Shown here: piece after piece, positions 17,150-26,129 of the stretch | Layout of the letters: each line of letters opens with the position of its first letter | Numbering within the stretch: position 1 is the first letter of the stretch | Assembly: GCF_012030425.1 (NCBI RefSeq) | Contig: NZ_JAAUVN010000001.1 | Span: 2,108,001-2,172,000, forward strand | Length of the DNA: 64,000 nt | From: Sphingobacterium sp. B16(2022) | GTDB lineage: Bacteria; Bacteroidota; Bacteroidia; Sphingobacteriales; Sphingobacteriaceae | Reading direction: 5' to 3' | Position numbers and translations under genes: made by a program | Notes under the pieces: generated by a model | Told to the model about the DNA's origin: nothing | The model's database searches: none | The model's input: only the letters and a program-made list of their open reading frames with translations

Positions 17150-18037
17150 ATGGAATTATCGATACATAACTGGATGCGAGCCGAAACAATAGAAACAACA
17201 ATTCGCAGAGCCTCCAGTTTAGGCTATACTAAAATTGAAATTGCTGGTAGTCCAGAACATTATGACACTAAAGAGGTCAGAAAACTTTTAAAACAATATG
17301 GATTATCATGTTGGGGCTCTGTCACATTGATGTTAGGAGATCGAAATTTACTGGCTAAAGATGAAGCTCAGCGCTCCAAATCCATACAATATGTCAAAGA
17401 TGTGGCGCGCATGGTTAAGGAACTCGATGGTCACATGATCTCTGTGGTGCCCGGTACGGTGGGTAAAATCATACCCGATGGCAGACCCGAAGAAGAATGG
17501 CAATGGGCCATTGACTCACTACAAGACGTATATCACTACACACAGTCATCAGGCATATTGATCGGTATTGAACCAATCAATAGATTTGAAACCTATTTCG
17601 TTAACAGAGGTGATCAAGCATTAGCACTTGCTGCGGCCGTAGGTCCCGATTGCGGTGTGTGCCTTGACACCTTTCATATGAACATCGAAGAAGATGATCT
17701 CTATGAAGCAATCAAACGAGCCAAAGGAAAACTTGTTGGTTTCCATGTTGCCGACAACAATAGGATGGCTCCGGGAATGGGCACGCTGAATTGGAGTAAA
17801 ATACTTGAAACACTCGATCAGATTGGTTATAACGAAGTGCTGTCTGTGGAATTTTGTTCACCTTTGGACCGTACTCCTGCAAACCCTTACCCCAATTCTA
17901 TTGATGAGCATCCCGAAAACCTCTCTCCTGAACAAAAGAAATTTCTTGAAGATCATGGCAGTGCATCAGTTTCGGAAGAGTTTTATACAATGCTCACTCA
18001 GAAATCATTCGAGATTTTGTCCAAACTTATTAAGTAG
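17150..18037 (+). CDS. Ketose-3-epimerase-like TIM barrel protein
   Basis: A 295-residue xylose-isomerase-like TIM-barrel protein. The segments 'IGIEPINRFETYFVNRG', 'CLDTFHMNIEEDD', 'GFHVADNNRMAPGMGTLNW' and 'SVEFCSP' supply the Glu-Asp-His-Glu metal site and resemble the D-tagatose/D-allulose 3-epimerase branch more than endonuclease IV types. It would epimerise a ketose or ketose-like sugar in the cytoplasm, with a divalent metal ion. It follows ThuA after 44 nt. The exact sugar is not determinable. It is the second protein of this fold in the block, and differs clearly from the one at 4979. Confidence 0.82.
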   Translation: MELSIHNWMRAETIETTIRRASSLGYTKIEIAGSPEHYDTKEVRKLLKQYGLSCWGSVTLMLGDRNLLAKDEAQRSKSIQYVKDVARMVKELDGHMISVVPGTVGKIIPDGRPEEEWQWAIDSLQDVYHYTQSSGILIGIEPINRFETYFVNRGDQALALAAAVGPDCGVCLDTFHMNIEEDDLYEAIKRAKGKLVGFHVADNNRMAPGMGTLNWSKILETLDQIGYNEVLSVEFCSPLDRTPANPYPNSIDEHPENLSPEQKKFLEDHGSASVSEEFYTMLTQKSFEILSKLIK

Positions 18038-18049
18038 CTGTCACAAAAA

Positions 18050-18068
18050 ATGTTGTAGGCTACAACAT
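18050..18068. promoter_or_regulatory. Perfect 19-bp palindrome, possible operator
   Basis: ATGTTGTAG-g-CTACAACAT is perfectly symmetric around a central G. It sits 12 nt after the epimerase stop and 151 nt before the enolase-family gene. No T-run follows, so it fits a protein-binding site better than a terminator, though a short hairpin is also possible. Confidence 0.4.
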
Positions 18069-18181
18069 CCGAGCAGGATTCAAAAATATAAAATGAGCTT
18101 TTCGCAACACCAGCAATAATGCAATTGAATAACTCATCGAACTTGATATCACAGACTAAGGAGTAATCAATTTTAAATTTC

Positions 18182-18201
18182 GGTAAATAGCATTATTTAC
18201 C
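18182..18201 (+). other. Small hairpin before the enolase-family start
   Basis: GGTAAATA (18182-18189) and TATTTACC (18194-18201) form an 8-bp stem with loop gcat, ending 18 nt before the ATG at 18220. It could influence translation of this gene; its function is not shown. Confidence 0.3.
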
Positions 18202-18219
18202 CTATTAGAAATAGAAACA

Positions 18220-19386
18220 ATGAAGATAACAAACATAGAAGCATTCTGGCTGCGACGTCCTATACCAAAAGAAAAACAGCATTTTTCAGATTACGGTCTG
18301 CTAACCAATTTCGACATGACACTCGTGGTCGTTACCACTGAAGATGGTCTTCAAGGTTTCGGAGAGGCAAAAGCAGCTGTCGGATCATCTGGAGTATGCG
18401 CATCCATAGTAAGCTGCATTGAAAATGAATTAAAACCCATTTTAATTGGTAAAAATGCAAAAAATATAAACCGTCTTTGGGAGGAGATGTACAATGGCAC
18501 ACGCGATCATTATGCACTCACAAGAGGTCGAAGATTCCCTATCCTTGGTCGAAGAGGATTAACTATAGCCGCAATGAGCGGTATCGACACCGCTCTGTGG
18601 GATTTAAAAGGTAAAGCTTTGGGAGTACCTGTTATGGACCTTCTTGGCGGAGCCTGTCGCGAACAAATGCCTGCGTACGCCAGTGGTGGCTGGGCTCCCG
18701 TTGATCATATAGGCGAGCAGCTCAATAGTTATGTTGCTAAAGGATTTAATGCCGTAAAAATGCGTGTCGGTATCATGGATCAAACTGTCCAAAACAGTAT
18801 TGACCGTGTCAAAGCCGCAAGAAAAGCACTCGGTCCTCACATTAAACTCATGACAGATGCACACGGTACCTTTAGTGTACCTGAAGCAAAACAGTTCTGT
18901 CGAGGAGTAGAAGATTGTAATTTGTACTGGTTTGAAGAACCCATTAATCCTGACAATAGACACGGTACAGCAGAAGTCCGAGCTTCCACTACAATTCCCA
19001 TAGCTGCAGGAGAAAGTGAATTTACAAGCTTTGACATCCGCGATTTACTTGAAGTCAGAGCGCTAGATGTCATACAGCCCGATGCAGCGATTATTGGAGG
19101 TATTTCCGAAACCATGCGCGTAGGACACCTAGCAAGTGTTCATCAATTAGAACTTGCTCCGCACTGTTGGGGTTCTGCTTTCTCATTTATGGCAGGGCTC
19201 CATGTCGCATTTGCATCCCAGGCGGCAACAATCATTGAGTTTTCACTTGGAGGTAATCCTATGATGTATGATCTGGTCCACGAGCAGATTACAGTTACTG
19301 ATGGCGTCATCGCGGCTCCAGTGGCACCGGGGCTGGGACTAACACCCAACTGGAATTTTATTAATGAGTTTAAACAGAAAATCTAA
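18220..19386 (+). CDS. Enolase superfamily enzyme (mandelate racemase type)
   Basis: A 388-residue member of the mandelate racemase/muconate lactonising group. The active-site residues are all visible: K180 and R182 in 'AVKMRVG'; metal ligands D213 ('MTDAHG'), E239 ('WFEEP') and E265 ('AAGESE'); and the Asp288/His315 dyad in 'VIQPDAA' and 'APHCWGS'. The KxR plus His-Asp dyad points to the mandelate-racemase subgroup, which contains many sugar-acid dehydratases. Abstraction of the proton next to a carboxylate, giving a 2-keto-3-deoxy acid, is therefore the likely reaction. It is followed at 22 nt by a VOC gene and then by a hydroxyacid dehydrogenase, which fits a sugar-acid route. Confidence 0.87.
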   Translation: MKITNIEAFWLRRPIPKEKQHFSDYGLLTNFDMTLVVVTTEDGLQGFGEAKAAVGSSGVCASIVSCIENELKPILIGKNAKNINRLWEEMYNGTRDHYALTRGRRFPILGRRGLTIAAMSGIDTALWDLKGKALGVPVMDLLGGACREQMPAYASGGWAPVDHIGEQLNSYVAKGFNAVKMRVGIMDQTVQNSIDRVKAARKALGPHIKLMTDAHGTFSVPEAKQFCRGVEDCNLYWFEEPINPDNRHGTAEVRASTTIPIAAGESEFTSFDIRDLLEVRALDVIQPDAAIIGGISETMRVGHLASVHQLELAPHCWGSAFSFMAGLHVAFASQAATIIEFSLGGNPMMYDLVHEQITVTDGVIAAPVAPGLGLTPNWNFINEFKQKI

Positions 19387-19408
19387 CTAACAAAATAAAT
19401 CAATAGAT

Positions 19409-19894
19409 ATGGCACGTGCAATCAAAATCAACCACGTCACACTTATCGTAGATAATCTTGAAAAGGCGGCAGCATTTTATCAAAACGAATTGGGTCTGGA
19501 ACCCCTTGCTGCCTTTAGATTTGATTACCCTGTGATGTTTTTTAAATTTAATGATGAGCAACAGCTTCATCTCTCGGAATGGGAAGATACGCCTTCATTT
19601 CGTGGACATATTTGCGTTCAAGTAGATGATTTTAACAAGATCTTTTTCCGTATGAAAGAACTCCAGGTGATCGATATTTCACCCTGGGGGAAAGTAAGAA
19701 AATTACCGGATGGTGCCATGCAGCTTTTTCTACGTGATCCAGCAGGCAATCTCGTCGAAATATCATCAGCACCTGGCAGTGATATAGATCCACTTATTCT
19801 AGAAGACGAACTCTATGAGGAAGGTATCTATATTTCAAATAGAAATGATTTCAGAGGGTACAAATCTGATGAAGCGACCTTATATCACAAATAA
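19409..19894 (+). CDS. VOC (glyoxalase/dioxygenase fold) protein
   Basis: A 161-residue protein of the vicinal-oxygen-chelate superfamily. The N-terminal module has 'KINHVTLIVDNLEKAAAFYQNELGLE' split by the typical metal His, and the second half contains 'GHICVQVDDFNKIF' and 'FLRDPAGNLVEI', which carry the other His and Glu ligands. These proteins catalyse isomerisation, lyase or dioxygenase chemistry on small metabolites. The position between an enolase-superfamily enzyme and a 2-hydroxyacid dehydrogenase suggests it acts on an intermediate of the same pathway. It is cytoplasmic, and no specific reaction can be assigned. Confidence 0.82.
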   Translation: MARAIKINHVTLIVDNLEKAAAFYQNELGLEPLAAFRFDYPVMFFKFNDEQQLHLSEWEDTPSFRGHICVQVDDFNKIFFRMKELQVIDISPWGKVRKLPDGAMQLFLRDPAGNLVEISSAPGSDIDPLILEDELYEEGIYISNRNDFRGYKSDEATLYHK

Positions 19895-19927
19895 ACGCCA
19901 ATAAAGAGTACTGCGGAATCCTATCAT

Positions 19928-20893
19928 ATGACAATCAAAAAAAACGTTTTATTACTGGAAACTATAGCTGAAGAAGCCTTAGTCATGTTGCAAGATCAAG
20001 TTAATGTACTGACAGGCTACGACAGTATTTCATTGCAGAAAGCAATTGACAAATACACCATAAACGCCATCATTACCCGTGGAAAGGGTCAGGTCAACAA
20101 GGCACTATTGGATGCTTGTCCCGCCCTACAGGCGGTCGCCCGATGTGGTGTAGGCCTTGATAATATTGATGTACATGAAGCGACTGCTCGCAATATCAGC
20201 ATCATACATGCTCCTGCATCCAATGCTTCAACAATTGCAGAACATACTCTAGCCCTCATGCTTATGCTCACACGCAACCTGTACGAATCCATTCAGCAGG
20301 TAAAAAATAACAACTGGGACTGGCGTAACCAATATAACGGAGATGAGCTCCATGGAAAGACCCTTGGTATTATCGGTCTGGGCAATATAGGTCAACGTGT
20401 GGCTAAACTAGCTGATGCATTTGGTATGAACGTCATATATTCAAGCCGATCAACCAAAGATGTTCCTTATCTACAGGTTACACAAACAGAACTCCTACAA
20501 CAGGCCGATATTGTCAGTCTCCATCTCCCCTATACTACTGTTATCGGAACCTTATTGGGTGCGCAAGAGCTCAATCTGATGAAACCTACGGCTTTACTCA
20601 TTAACACAGCCCGCGGAGCATTGATCGATCATGAAGCACTTGTAAAGGCACTAAATACAAACAGCCTTGCAGGTTTTGCTGCCGATGTATTACCAGAGGA
20701 ACCTCCAAAGCATCCGGACGCACTTGTCGATCATCGACACACACTCATTACTCCGCACTCCGGTAGCCTTACTGCTACGACCTATAGACACATGTGCGTC
20801 TATACCATCACCAATGTACTGGCTCTTTTACAGGACGAAAAACCAGAAAGTAGAAGTGTCAATAATTTGAGTGCCTTACAGAAGCAAGCTTAA
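19928..20893 (+). CDS. D-2-hydroxyacid dehydrogenase
   Basis: A 321-residue NAD-dependent dehydrogenase of the D-isomer-specific 2-hydroxyacid family. The NAD-binding motif 'GIIGLGNIGQRVA' (GxGxxG) is central. The catalytic Arg is in 'INTARGALID', the Glu in 'VLPEEPP' and the His in 'ITPHSGSLT'. It would reduce a 2-keto acid or oxidise a D-2-hydroxy acid such as a glycerate, phosphoglycerate or sugar-acid breakdown product. It is the last gene of the ThuA operon, 33 nt after the VOC gene, and a bidirectional hairpin follows. Confidence 0.88.
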   Translation: MTIKKNVLLLETIAEEALVMLQDQVNVLTGYDSISLQKAIDKYTINAIITRGKGQVNKALLDACPALQAVARCGVGLDNIDVHEATARNISIIHAPASNASTIAEHTLALMLMLTRNLYESIQQVKNNNWDWRNQYNGDELHGKTLGIIGLGNIGQRVAKLADAFGMNVIYSSRSTKDVPYLQVTQTELLQQADIVSLHLPYTTVIGTLLGAQELNLMKPTALLINTARGALIDHEALVKALNTNSLAGFAADVLPEEPPKHPDALVDHRHTLITPHSGSLTATTYRHMCVYTITNVLALLQDEKPESRSVNNLSALQKQA

Positions 20894-20914
20894 GGGTATC
20901 GGCGATATAAAACA

Positions 20915-20941
20915 GGTTAAGTAGCATAACACTACTTAACC
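20915..20941. terminator. Bidirectional hairpin between convergent genes
   Basis: GGTTAAGTAG (20915-20924) pairs perfectly with CTACTTAACC (20932-20941) around a 7-nt loop. It lies in the 73-bp gap between the convergent hydroxyacid dehydrogenase and the large haem protein, where a shared terminator is expected. Confidence 0.75.
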
Positions 20942-20966
20942 CTTAGTATCAAATAAGTTCGTAACA

Positions 20967-23900
20967 TTACTTTTCTAATGGAAACTCCTGCAACAATTCC
21001 GCTGGAGCATAAAACCCCTTTTTGCTTTCTGAAGCTGCCCTGACTGCTTTTACTTTTTCTTTGGAAACTGAAGATGCTTTGTTCCCAAAGGAATTGCGTA
21101 CATATGTTAATACCGCGGCCACTTCCTCATCACTGAGCATTCCTTCAAAGGGTGTCATCGGTACCTGACCCGGAAATTTTGTTCCATTGACTTCCATCGG
21201 CCCATGTAAACCTTTAAGTACTACTTTAATTAAACGATCTTGGCTACCTGTCACCCATTTCGTTCCATGAAGAGGTGGAAATCCTGACATCGGTAAACCA
21301 TTGCCATCAGCTTGATGACAGGTGATACAAAATCCTTCTTTTGCAAAAAGGGCCTTACCTTTAATATACTGATCACGTTCTATTCCGGTAAGAGACGTTT
21401 TGACTTTATCTGGACTATCCTTCAATTCCTCCCTCCCAGTCAAATTAGCAACAGCCATTGTATAGGCAGGTTCGATCCAATCATCAACACCCTTTTTAGC
21501 TATTGCCTGCATGATCGGCATGCCTTTCTCCCTTGGCATCCAAGATGCGGCGGTAAGCACCTCAAGACGTACACGGCCGTGCGGATCAGATGCGGCCTGC
21601 ATCAGCAACTTTTCATGATCTTTTACCTGATGCCCCGTATAGCGCAATACCCTTACTGCTGCAGCCCGAGCATGATAATCATCCGATTTCAACACCTTCC
21701 TCAACAACTCTTGATCAACCTGATTCAAACCCCAGCTTACCCATAATGCTTCAACCAGCTGATGCGCATATTTCGGATTACTTTTATCCAATTTCGCTAC
21801 CCAGTCTTTTAATTGTGGCAGTACTTCTGAGGATTTCCGCCCCCTGAGTTCAGCACGGGTACGATAACGGGTGCGGTATTCCGGTAATTTCAGATTATCA
21901 AGTAATTGAGAAATAGATGCTCCAGCAATTTGAGCCGGTTTTAAAAGTGGTCTTGACGGGTAAGTGATCCGATAAATACGTCCGTGTACATGATCGCGCA
22001 ACGGATCACGGGCATTATGCTGCATATGCCCGATTAAGATATTGTGCCAATCCGCAATATATAAAGACCCATCCGGAGCAAATTCCAGATCAACAGGCCT
22101 AAAATTCTTGTCCGAACTCTGCAATAAGTCCTGTCGATGTGTACTTTTGTAACCTGTTCCATCATCATTCAACCGGTGTTCTTTCGTTCCTAAAAAGCCG
22201 ATGGTATTGTTGATTAAGAAATCACCTTGTAGAGAATCGGGGAAATGGCGGCTTGAAACAAACTCAAGACCAGAAGTCGGTCGCACCCGATGTTCATCCT
22301 GTACCAGATTCCGGGATTTGGTCGTTGCTACACCATATTTAGGTTTTATAGTCACGGGCAGCATCCAGCTGACATCAGGTCCGGAGGTTTCAGCATAAAA
22401 ATTTTGTCCCCATTCATCAAAAGCTATTCCCCAGGGGTTGGGTACATTAGGCTGCGCCATCCGTTCCAAATAGCGACGTTGTGGACTATAACGGTAAAAA
22501 CCACCATTCGTACCACGAACTGGCCCATAAGAAGTTTCTATATTAGAATGTAAAAATACTCCTTCTCCCATAATGATCGCTCCCGAAGGATCGACCGTAA
22601 AGGCATGAATATTATGATGGGTATCATGATCATCAAAACCACTCAATAAAATCTCTCTGACATCAGCCCGATCATCGCCATCCGTATCTTTTAAAAGCAT
22701 AAAATTAGTTCCTTGAGACAGATAAACACCGTCAGCAGTAATTTCGAAGCCTACAGGAAGATGTAGTCCATCCGCAAAAACGGTCTGCTTATCTGCTTTA
22801 CCATCCTGATCAGTATCTTCGAGTATAATCAACTTGTCATTAGGTTTCGAGTCTCCTGGTTTATAGTGAGGGTAACTAGGCATTGTAGCAACCCATAAAC
22901 GACCTTTATTATCAAACGTAATTTGACAAGGATTAGCCAAATCTGGAAATTCCTTTTCTGAAGCAAAAAGATCAATCTTAAAACCTGGGGCAACTTTCAG
23001 GGTTGCTAAAGCATCATCACCGTACAGATAAGCCAAATTGCCATTCTTTCCAGGATCATAGTTTGTTTTTACTTCAGGTACCGGGGTTGTCTTTTTATCC
23101 GCTGCCGCCACATCCATTTTCTTTCCATGCGCAGCCAGCCAGATTGCCGTATCTCTGATCGCAGTCATTTCTCGGATTTTCTTAATTTCAGCAGGGTAAT
23201 TATCAGGCCCAAATGGATCATATCTTCTACCATAAGCATGTACCCCATTCGGAATTTTAATATCGTTATGCCACATCCAATTTTTTTCAAGAACAGCATG
23301 ACGTATAAGATCACGATTATCTTCATTTTTAACATCAGCCTTCCCAAAAATTAGGTCTGCCAACAAAGGCGCAAAACGCGCATATCCAGCATCTGTAAGC
23401 TGCGATCCATCTATTGTTAGGGGCTCTTTTGTCCAGAAATACCAGCGCTCTGTAGGGTTATACACATCGACAAAGTGTACGTTATTCTTCGCTGCGATCT
23501 CTTTCATTGCAGCAGCATATAAAGACAAATTCCGATTCTCTTGCTTCCCGTCAGGGAGATCATACTGCTTAGAGAGGTTTTCAAAAGCAATCGGAGAAAC
23601 TAATGCCAGTTTCACCGGAGATGTACCGTTATACTGTTGTTTAATTGTATGTTTAATAAAAGCATCCAGCTCCGACTTATAATTTTCCAAACCCTCAGCG
23701 CCTTCAAACGATTCGTTATAGCCGAAGAAAGCGATGATGATATCAGCTTTTAAACGAGCCAGCCATTGATCCTCAGTCTCAAAAAAACCTTCACTTCCTG
23801 AGGGTTGAGCAAGATCCGTTTGAAAATTTTCTGCTCCAGGAAAAGCCCAAGGCGATTTCCGGCTCGCATGAGGCCTAAAACCAGGCGTGTTGCCCCCATC

Positions 23901-24161
23901 GCACATGTTTCGGATATAGAGGTTTGAATCCGGATAACGTAACTGAAGCTCTGTTTCAAAATGCCCATAATTCATCATCCGAGATCCCAAATTATTGCCA
24001 ATAAGAACAATATGCGCTCCTTTTTTTAAAGGTAAGGTTGGTTGCTTTGATCGTACTAGAAAAAGAATACCGCCAACTGCCACGGCAGCCACGATAATAA
24101 AAAGAACCCACGTTCTTTTCGTTACAATTTTCATCATTTTGTCATTTAGGTTATCGCTCAA
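20967..24161 (-). CDS. PVC-type haem-binding protein, SGNH-like N-terminus
   Basis: A 1064-residue membrane-anchored protein. A membrane segment lies at ~17-35. Residues ~45-270 are an SGNH-hydrolase-like domain ('IVLIGNNLGSR', 'FFGYNES', 'IDGSQLTDAGY') in which the usual catalytic Ser and His are not where expected. Residues ~375-720 form a beta-propeller of the membrane-bound-dehydrogenase type ('RLWVATMPSYPHY', 'GLHLPVGFEI', 'VDLEFAPDGSLYIADWHN'). HEAT-like repeats follow at ~755-910, and a cytochrome c domain ends the protein with CITCH at 945-949 and Met-rich ligand candidates ('VPMTPF'). Families of this kind are typical of Planctomycetes and are predicted sugar or alcohol dehydrogenases feeding electrons to haem c. 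It converges on the ThuA operon. Confidence 0.85.
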   Translation of the reverse strand: MSDNLNDKMMKIVTKRTWVLFIIVAAVAVGGILFLVRSKQPTLPLKKGAHIVLIGNNLGSRMMNYGHFETELQLRYPDSNLYIRNMCDGGNTPGFRPHASRKSPWAFPGAENFQTDLAQPSGSEGFFETEDQWLARLKADIIIAFFGYNESFEGAEGLENYKSELDAFIKHTIKQQYNGTSPVKLALVSPIAFENLSKQYDLPDGKQENRNLSLYAAAMKEIAAKNNVHFVDVYNPTERWYFWTKEPLTIDGSQLTDAGYARFAPLLADLIFGKADVKNEDNRDLIRHAVLEKNWMWHNDIKIPNGVHAYGRRYDPFGPDNYPAEIKKIREMTAIRDTAIWLAAHGKKMDVAAADKKTTPVPEVKTNYDPGKNGNLAYLYGDDALATLKVAPGFKIDLFASEKEFPDLANPCQITFDNKGRLWVATMPSYPHYKPGDSKPNDKLIILEDTDQDGKADKQTVFADGLHLPVGFEITADGVYLSQGTNFMLLKDTDGDDRADVREILLSGFDDHDTHHNIHAFTVDPSGAIIMGEGVFLHSNIETSYGPVRGTNGGFYRYSPQRRYLERMAQPNVPNPWGIAFDEWGQNFYAETSGPDVSWMLPVTIKPKYGVATTKSRNLVQDEHRVRPTSGLEFVSSRHFPDSLQGDFLINNTIGFLGTKEHRLNDDGTGYKSTHRQDLLQSSDKNFRPVDLEFAPDGSLYIADWHNILIGHMQHNARDPLRDHVHGRIYRITYPSRPLLKPAQIAGASISQLLDNLKLPEYRTRYRTRAELRGRKSSEVLPQLKDWVAKLDKSNPKYAHQLVEALWVSWGLNQVDQELLRKVLKSDDYHARAAAVRVLRYTGHQVKDHEKLLMQAASDPHGRVRLEVLTAASWMPREKGMPIMQAIAKKGVDDWIEPAYTMAVANLTGREELKDSPDKVKTSLTGIERDQYIKGKALFAKEGFCITCHQADGNGLPMSGFPPLHGTKWVTGSQDRLIKVVLKGLHGPMEVNGTKFPGQVPMTPFEGMLSDEEVAAVLTYVRNSFGNKASSVSKEKVKAVRAASESKKGFYAPAELLQEFPLEK

Positions 24162-25265
24162 TATTCATTAAGCTTGGTTGCGTCTACGTTGCAATATAAC
24201 AAATTATCAAGCAATTACATTTTTAAAACAATGCTATTTTATAAAAAACCCTTTTCAAAAAAACCTCCGAATAATATAAAAACACACGCTTAGGAGTACT
24301 ACAAGCCAAAAAACACAGAAAATGTCGCAAATTATTCTTTTGTATCATTATTGAAACATACAGATATAGCGGGATAAAAATAAAAGAGACTATCATCCCA
24401 AATATTCTTTTTTTTCATAGAAAGCGTATCATGCAACAACCAAAATAGAACCAGGTTCTGCATTCCACAATGCTCTTTTTATGATTTTGACTGACGACAA
24501 TACGGAAAAGGCATTGCCACACTGTAATCTTGAGAAATCATTTTGCGCCATGGAGATAAAACAATGCGTTAGGGCACATTGACTTCCCATCCTTGCCAAC
24601 TCTTATAGCAGTATGGCTTCTTGTATTCACGCTGCAGCTTAATCATTTTGCGCCATGGCGGATCAGCTATTCGCTACGGTCAATTGCTTCTTTACCATCG
24701 CCATAATAGATTGCTATGAGGCGATATATCTTTGTACTTCAGGTAGTTCATATTGTGATATGGTTTATTAACAATGCTGAATGGCCATTAACCATGGCTA
24801 CGTAACATGCTTTAAAGGAAATAGTATTTCATTATTAAGAATAATTAATTACTTAGCATGTAAAACGGAAGTGTTATCTAGTCTCTTGTCAAGATCAAAA
24901 GAACTTCTCGCAGCCCACCTATCCAGCTAGGGGAAGTCTAATTTTTAATTGAATCTGTTAGAAATCATCTCGGGGATTCTATTTTTCCTACTGTCGTAAC
25001 GAAAAACCCATAGGACAACTTTGCATTTCGGTACGGCGAAATAAAATAAGTATAAGGATTTGTGCATAAGCCATACCGCGACAAGATAAACCACATGCGC
25101 TCCCTGTCCATGTTACGTAGAAAATTAAGTAAATCTTAGTCTACAACCAAAGAAACTATTTCGTGATTTTTATTTGGAAAAAGCACAATTATGAAGATCA
25201 ACCTATCGAGCACCAACGATCTTTCTAAAATTTTTTTTAACAAGAAAGGCTGTCTCATTTTGGAC
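24162..25265. other. 1.1-kb gene-free relic region
   Basis: No convincing gene is present. The first ~100 bp should contain the promoter of the haem protein at 24161. The rest looks like decayed sequence: on the minus strand short frames such as the 41-codon one beginning 'MAQNDFSRLQCG' are interrupted by stops. An exact 18-bp direct repeat lies inside. The left arm of the inverted repeat that brackets the IS element is at 25242-25258. Confidence 0.5.
24536..24658 (-). repeat. Exact 18-bp direct repeat, 105 bp apart
   Basis: AATCATTTTGCGCCATGG occurs at 24536-24553 and again at 24641-24658. The sequence after each copy is similar but diverged (caatgcgtt/ctattcgct followed by ttgNctt). The pair therefore looks like two decayed units of about 105 bp. 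Confidence 0.6.
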
Positions 25266-25292
25266 TGCCCCCAAAATATTGGACAAATTTAG

Positions 25293-26129
25293 TTAATTAG
25301 ATTTGTAATAATGAGCTCGATATTCTGTCGGGCTCATTCCATTTAAATTTAGTTTTATCCGTTGATTATTGTAATAGGAGATATAATCTTCTATTTCGCT
25401 TTTTAACTTCTCTGTTGATTCGTATTGTTTTAGATAAAACAGTTCTGATTTTAAAATTCCGAAGAAATTTTCAATTACGGCATTATCAAGGCAATTTCCT
25501 TTTCTGGACATGCTTTGAGTGATTCCGTTTTCTTTGAGCCACTGTTGATATTTAGGCATTTGGTATTGCCAGCCCTGATCTGAATGTAAAAGCAGTTGTG
25601 ATGCCCCCCTTGCTTTGGGCAGTGCCTTTTTGAGCATATCCATTACCCCTTTAAAGACCGGCCTGTCAGTAATTTCATAACTTATAACTTCCTGATTGAA
25701 CAGATCAATTATTGGGGAGAGATACAGCTTTTTTTCCTTGACTTTGAACTCAGTAATATCCGTGGCCCATTTTTGCAAAGGCCCCTCAGCCTGGAATTTC
25801 CTGTTGAGGATATTGGGGGCGATCTTGCCCGGTTCACCCCGGTATGACCTGTATTTCTTTATCCTGATCAGACTATTCAAACCCATTTCCCTCATTAATC
25901 TAAGAATGGTCTTATGATTGATATCCACTCCATCCCGTTTGAGCTGCAGGGTAATGCGGCGATAGCCAAAGCGGCCCTTATGTACATGGTAAACTTTGTT
26001 GATTTGCGCTTTGACCTGTTCGTATTTATCTGCTTGTCCCTCCTTCTTGGAATGATAATAGAAAGTACTTCATGCCATCTTAACGCAACTCAGCAGGATA
26101 TCAAGATCAAATTGATGCCTTAGCTCCAT
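25293..26129 (-). pseudogene. IS150-type transposase orfB with in-frame TGA
   Basis: The full reading frame runs from an ATG at 26129 to the stop at 25293 (278 sense and nonsense codons), the usual orfB size. Codon 20, at 26070-26072, is TGA; IS150 orfB has Arg at this place in 'PRSTFYYH', so a CGA-to-TGA change is likely. Downstream an uninterrupted GTG-initiated frame starts at 25928. The DDE catalytic residues are intact: 'WATDITEF', 'LHSDQGWQY' and 'NAVIENFFG'. The start codon overlaps the orfA stop as TAATG. Because of the stop the element is probably inactive on its own. Confidence 0.8.

Noticed and set aside
24420..24596. Possible small protein (frame starting 'MAQNDFSRLQCG')
   Set aside because: Only 41 codons, in decayed sequence, without a recognisable family; kept as a note in the relic region rather than a gene.
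25914..26123. 69-codon plus-strand frame inside the IS
   Set aside because: It is the antisense of orfB upstream of the GTG at 25928; translating the minus strand shows the real transposase N-terminus with one stop.
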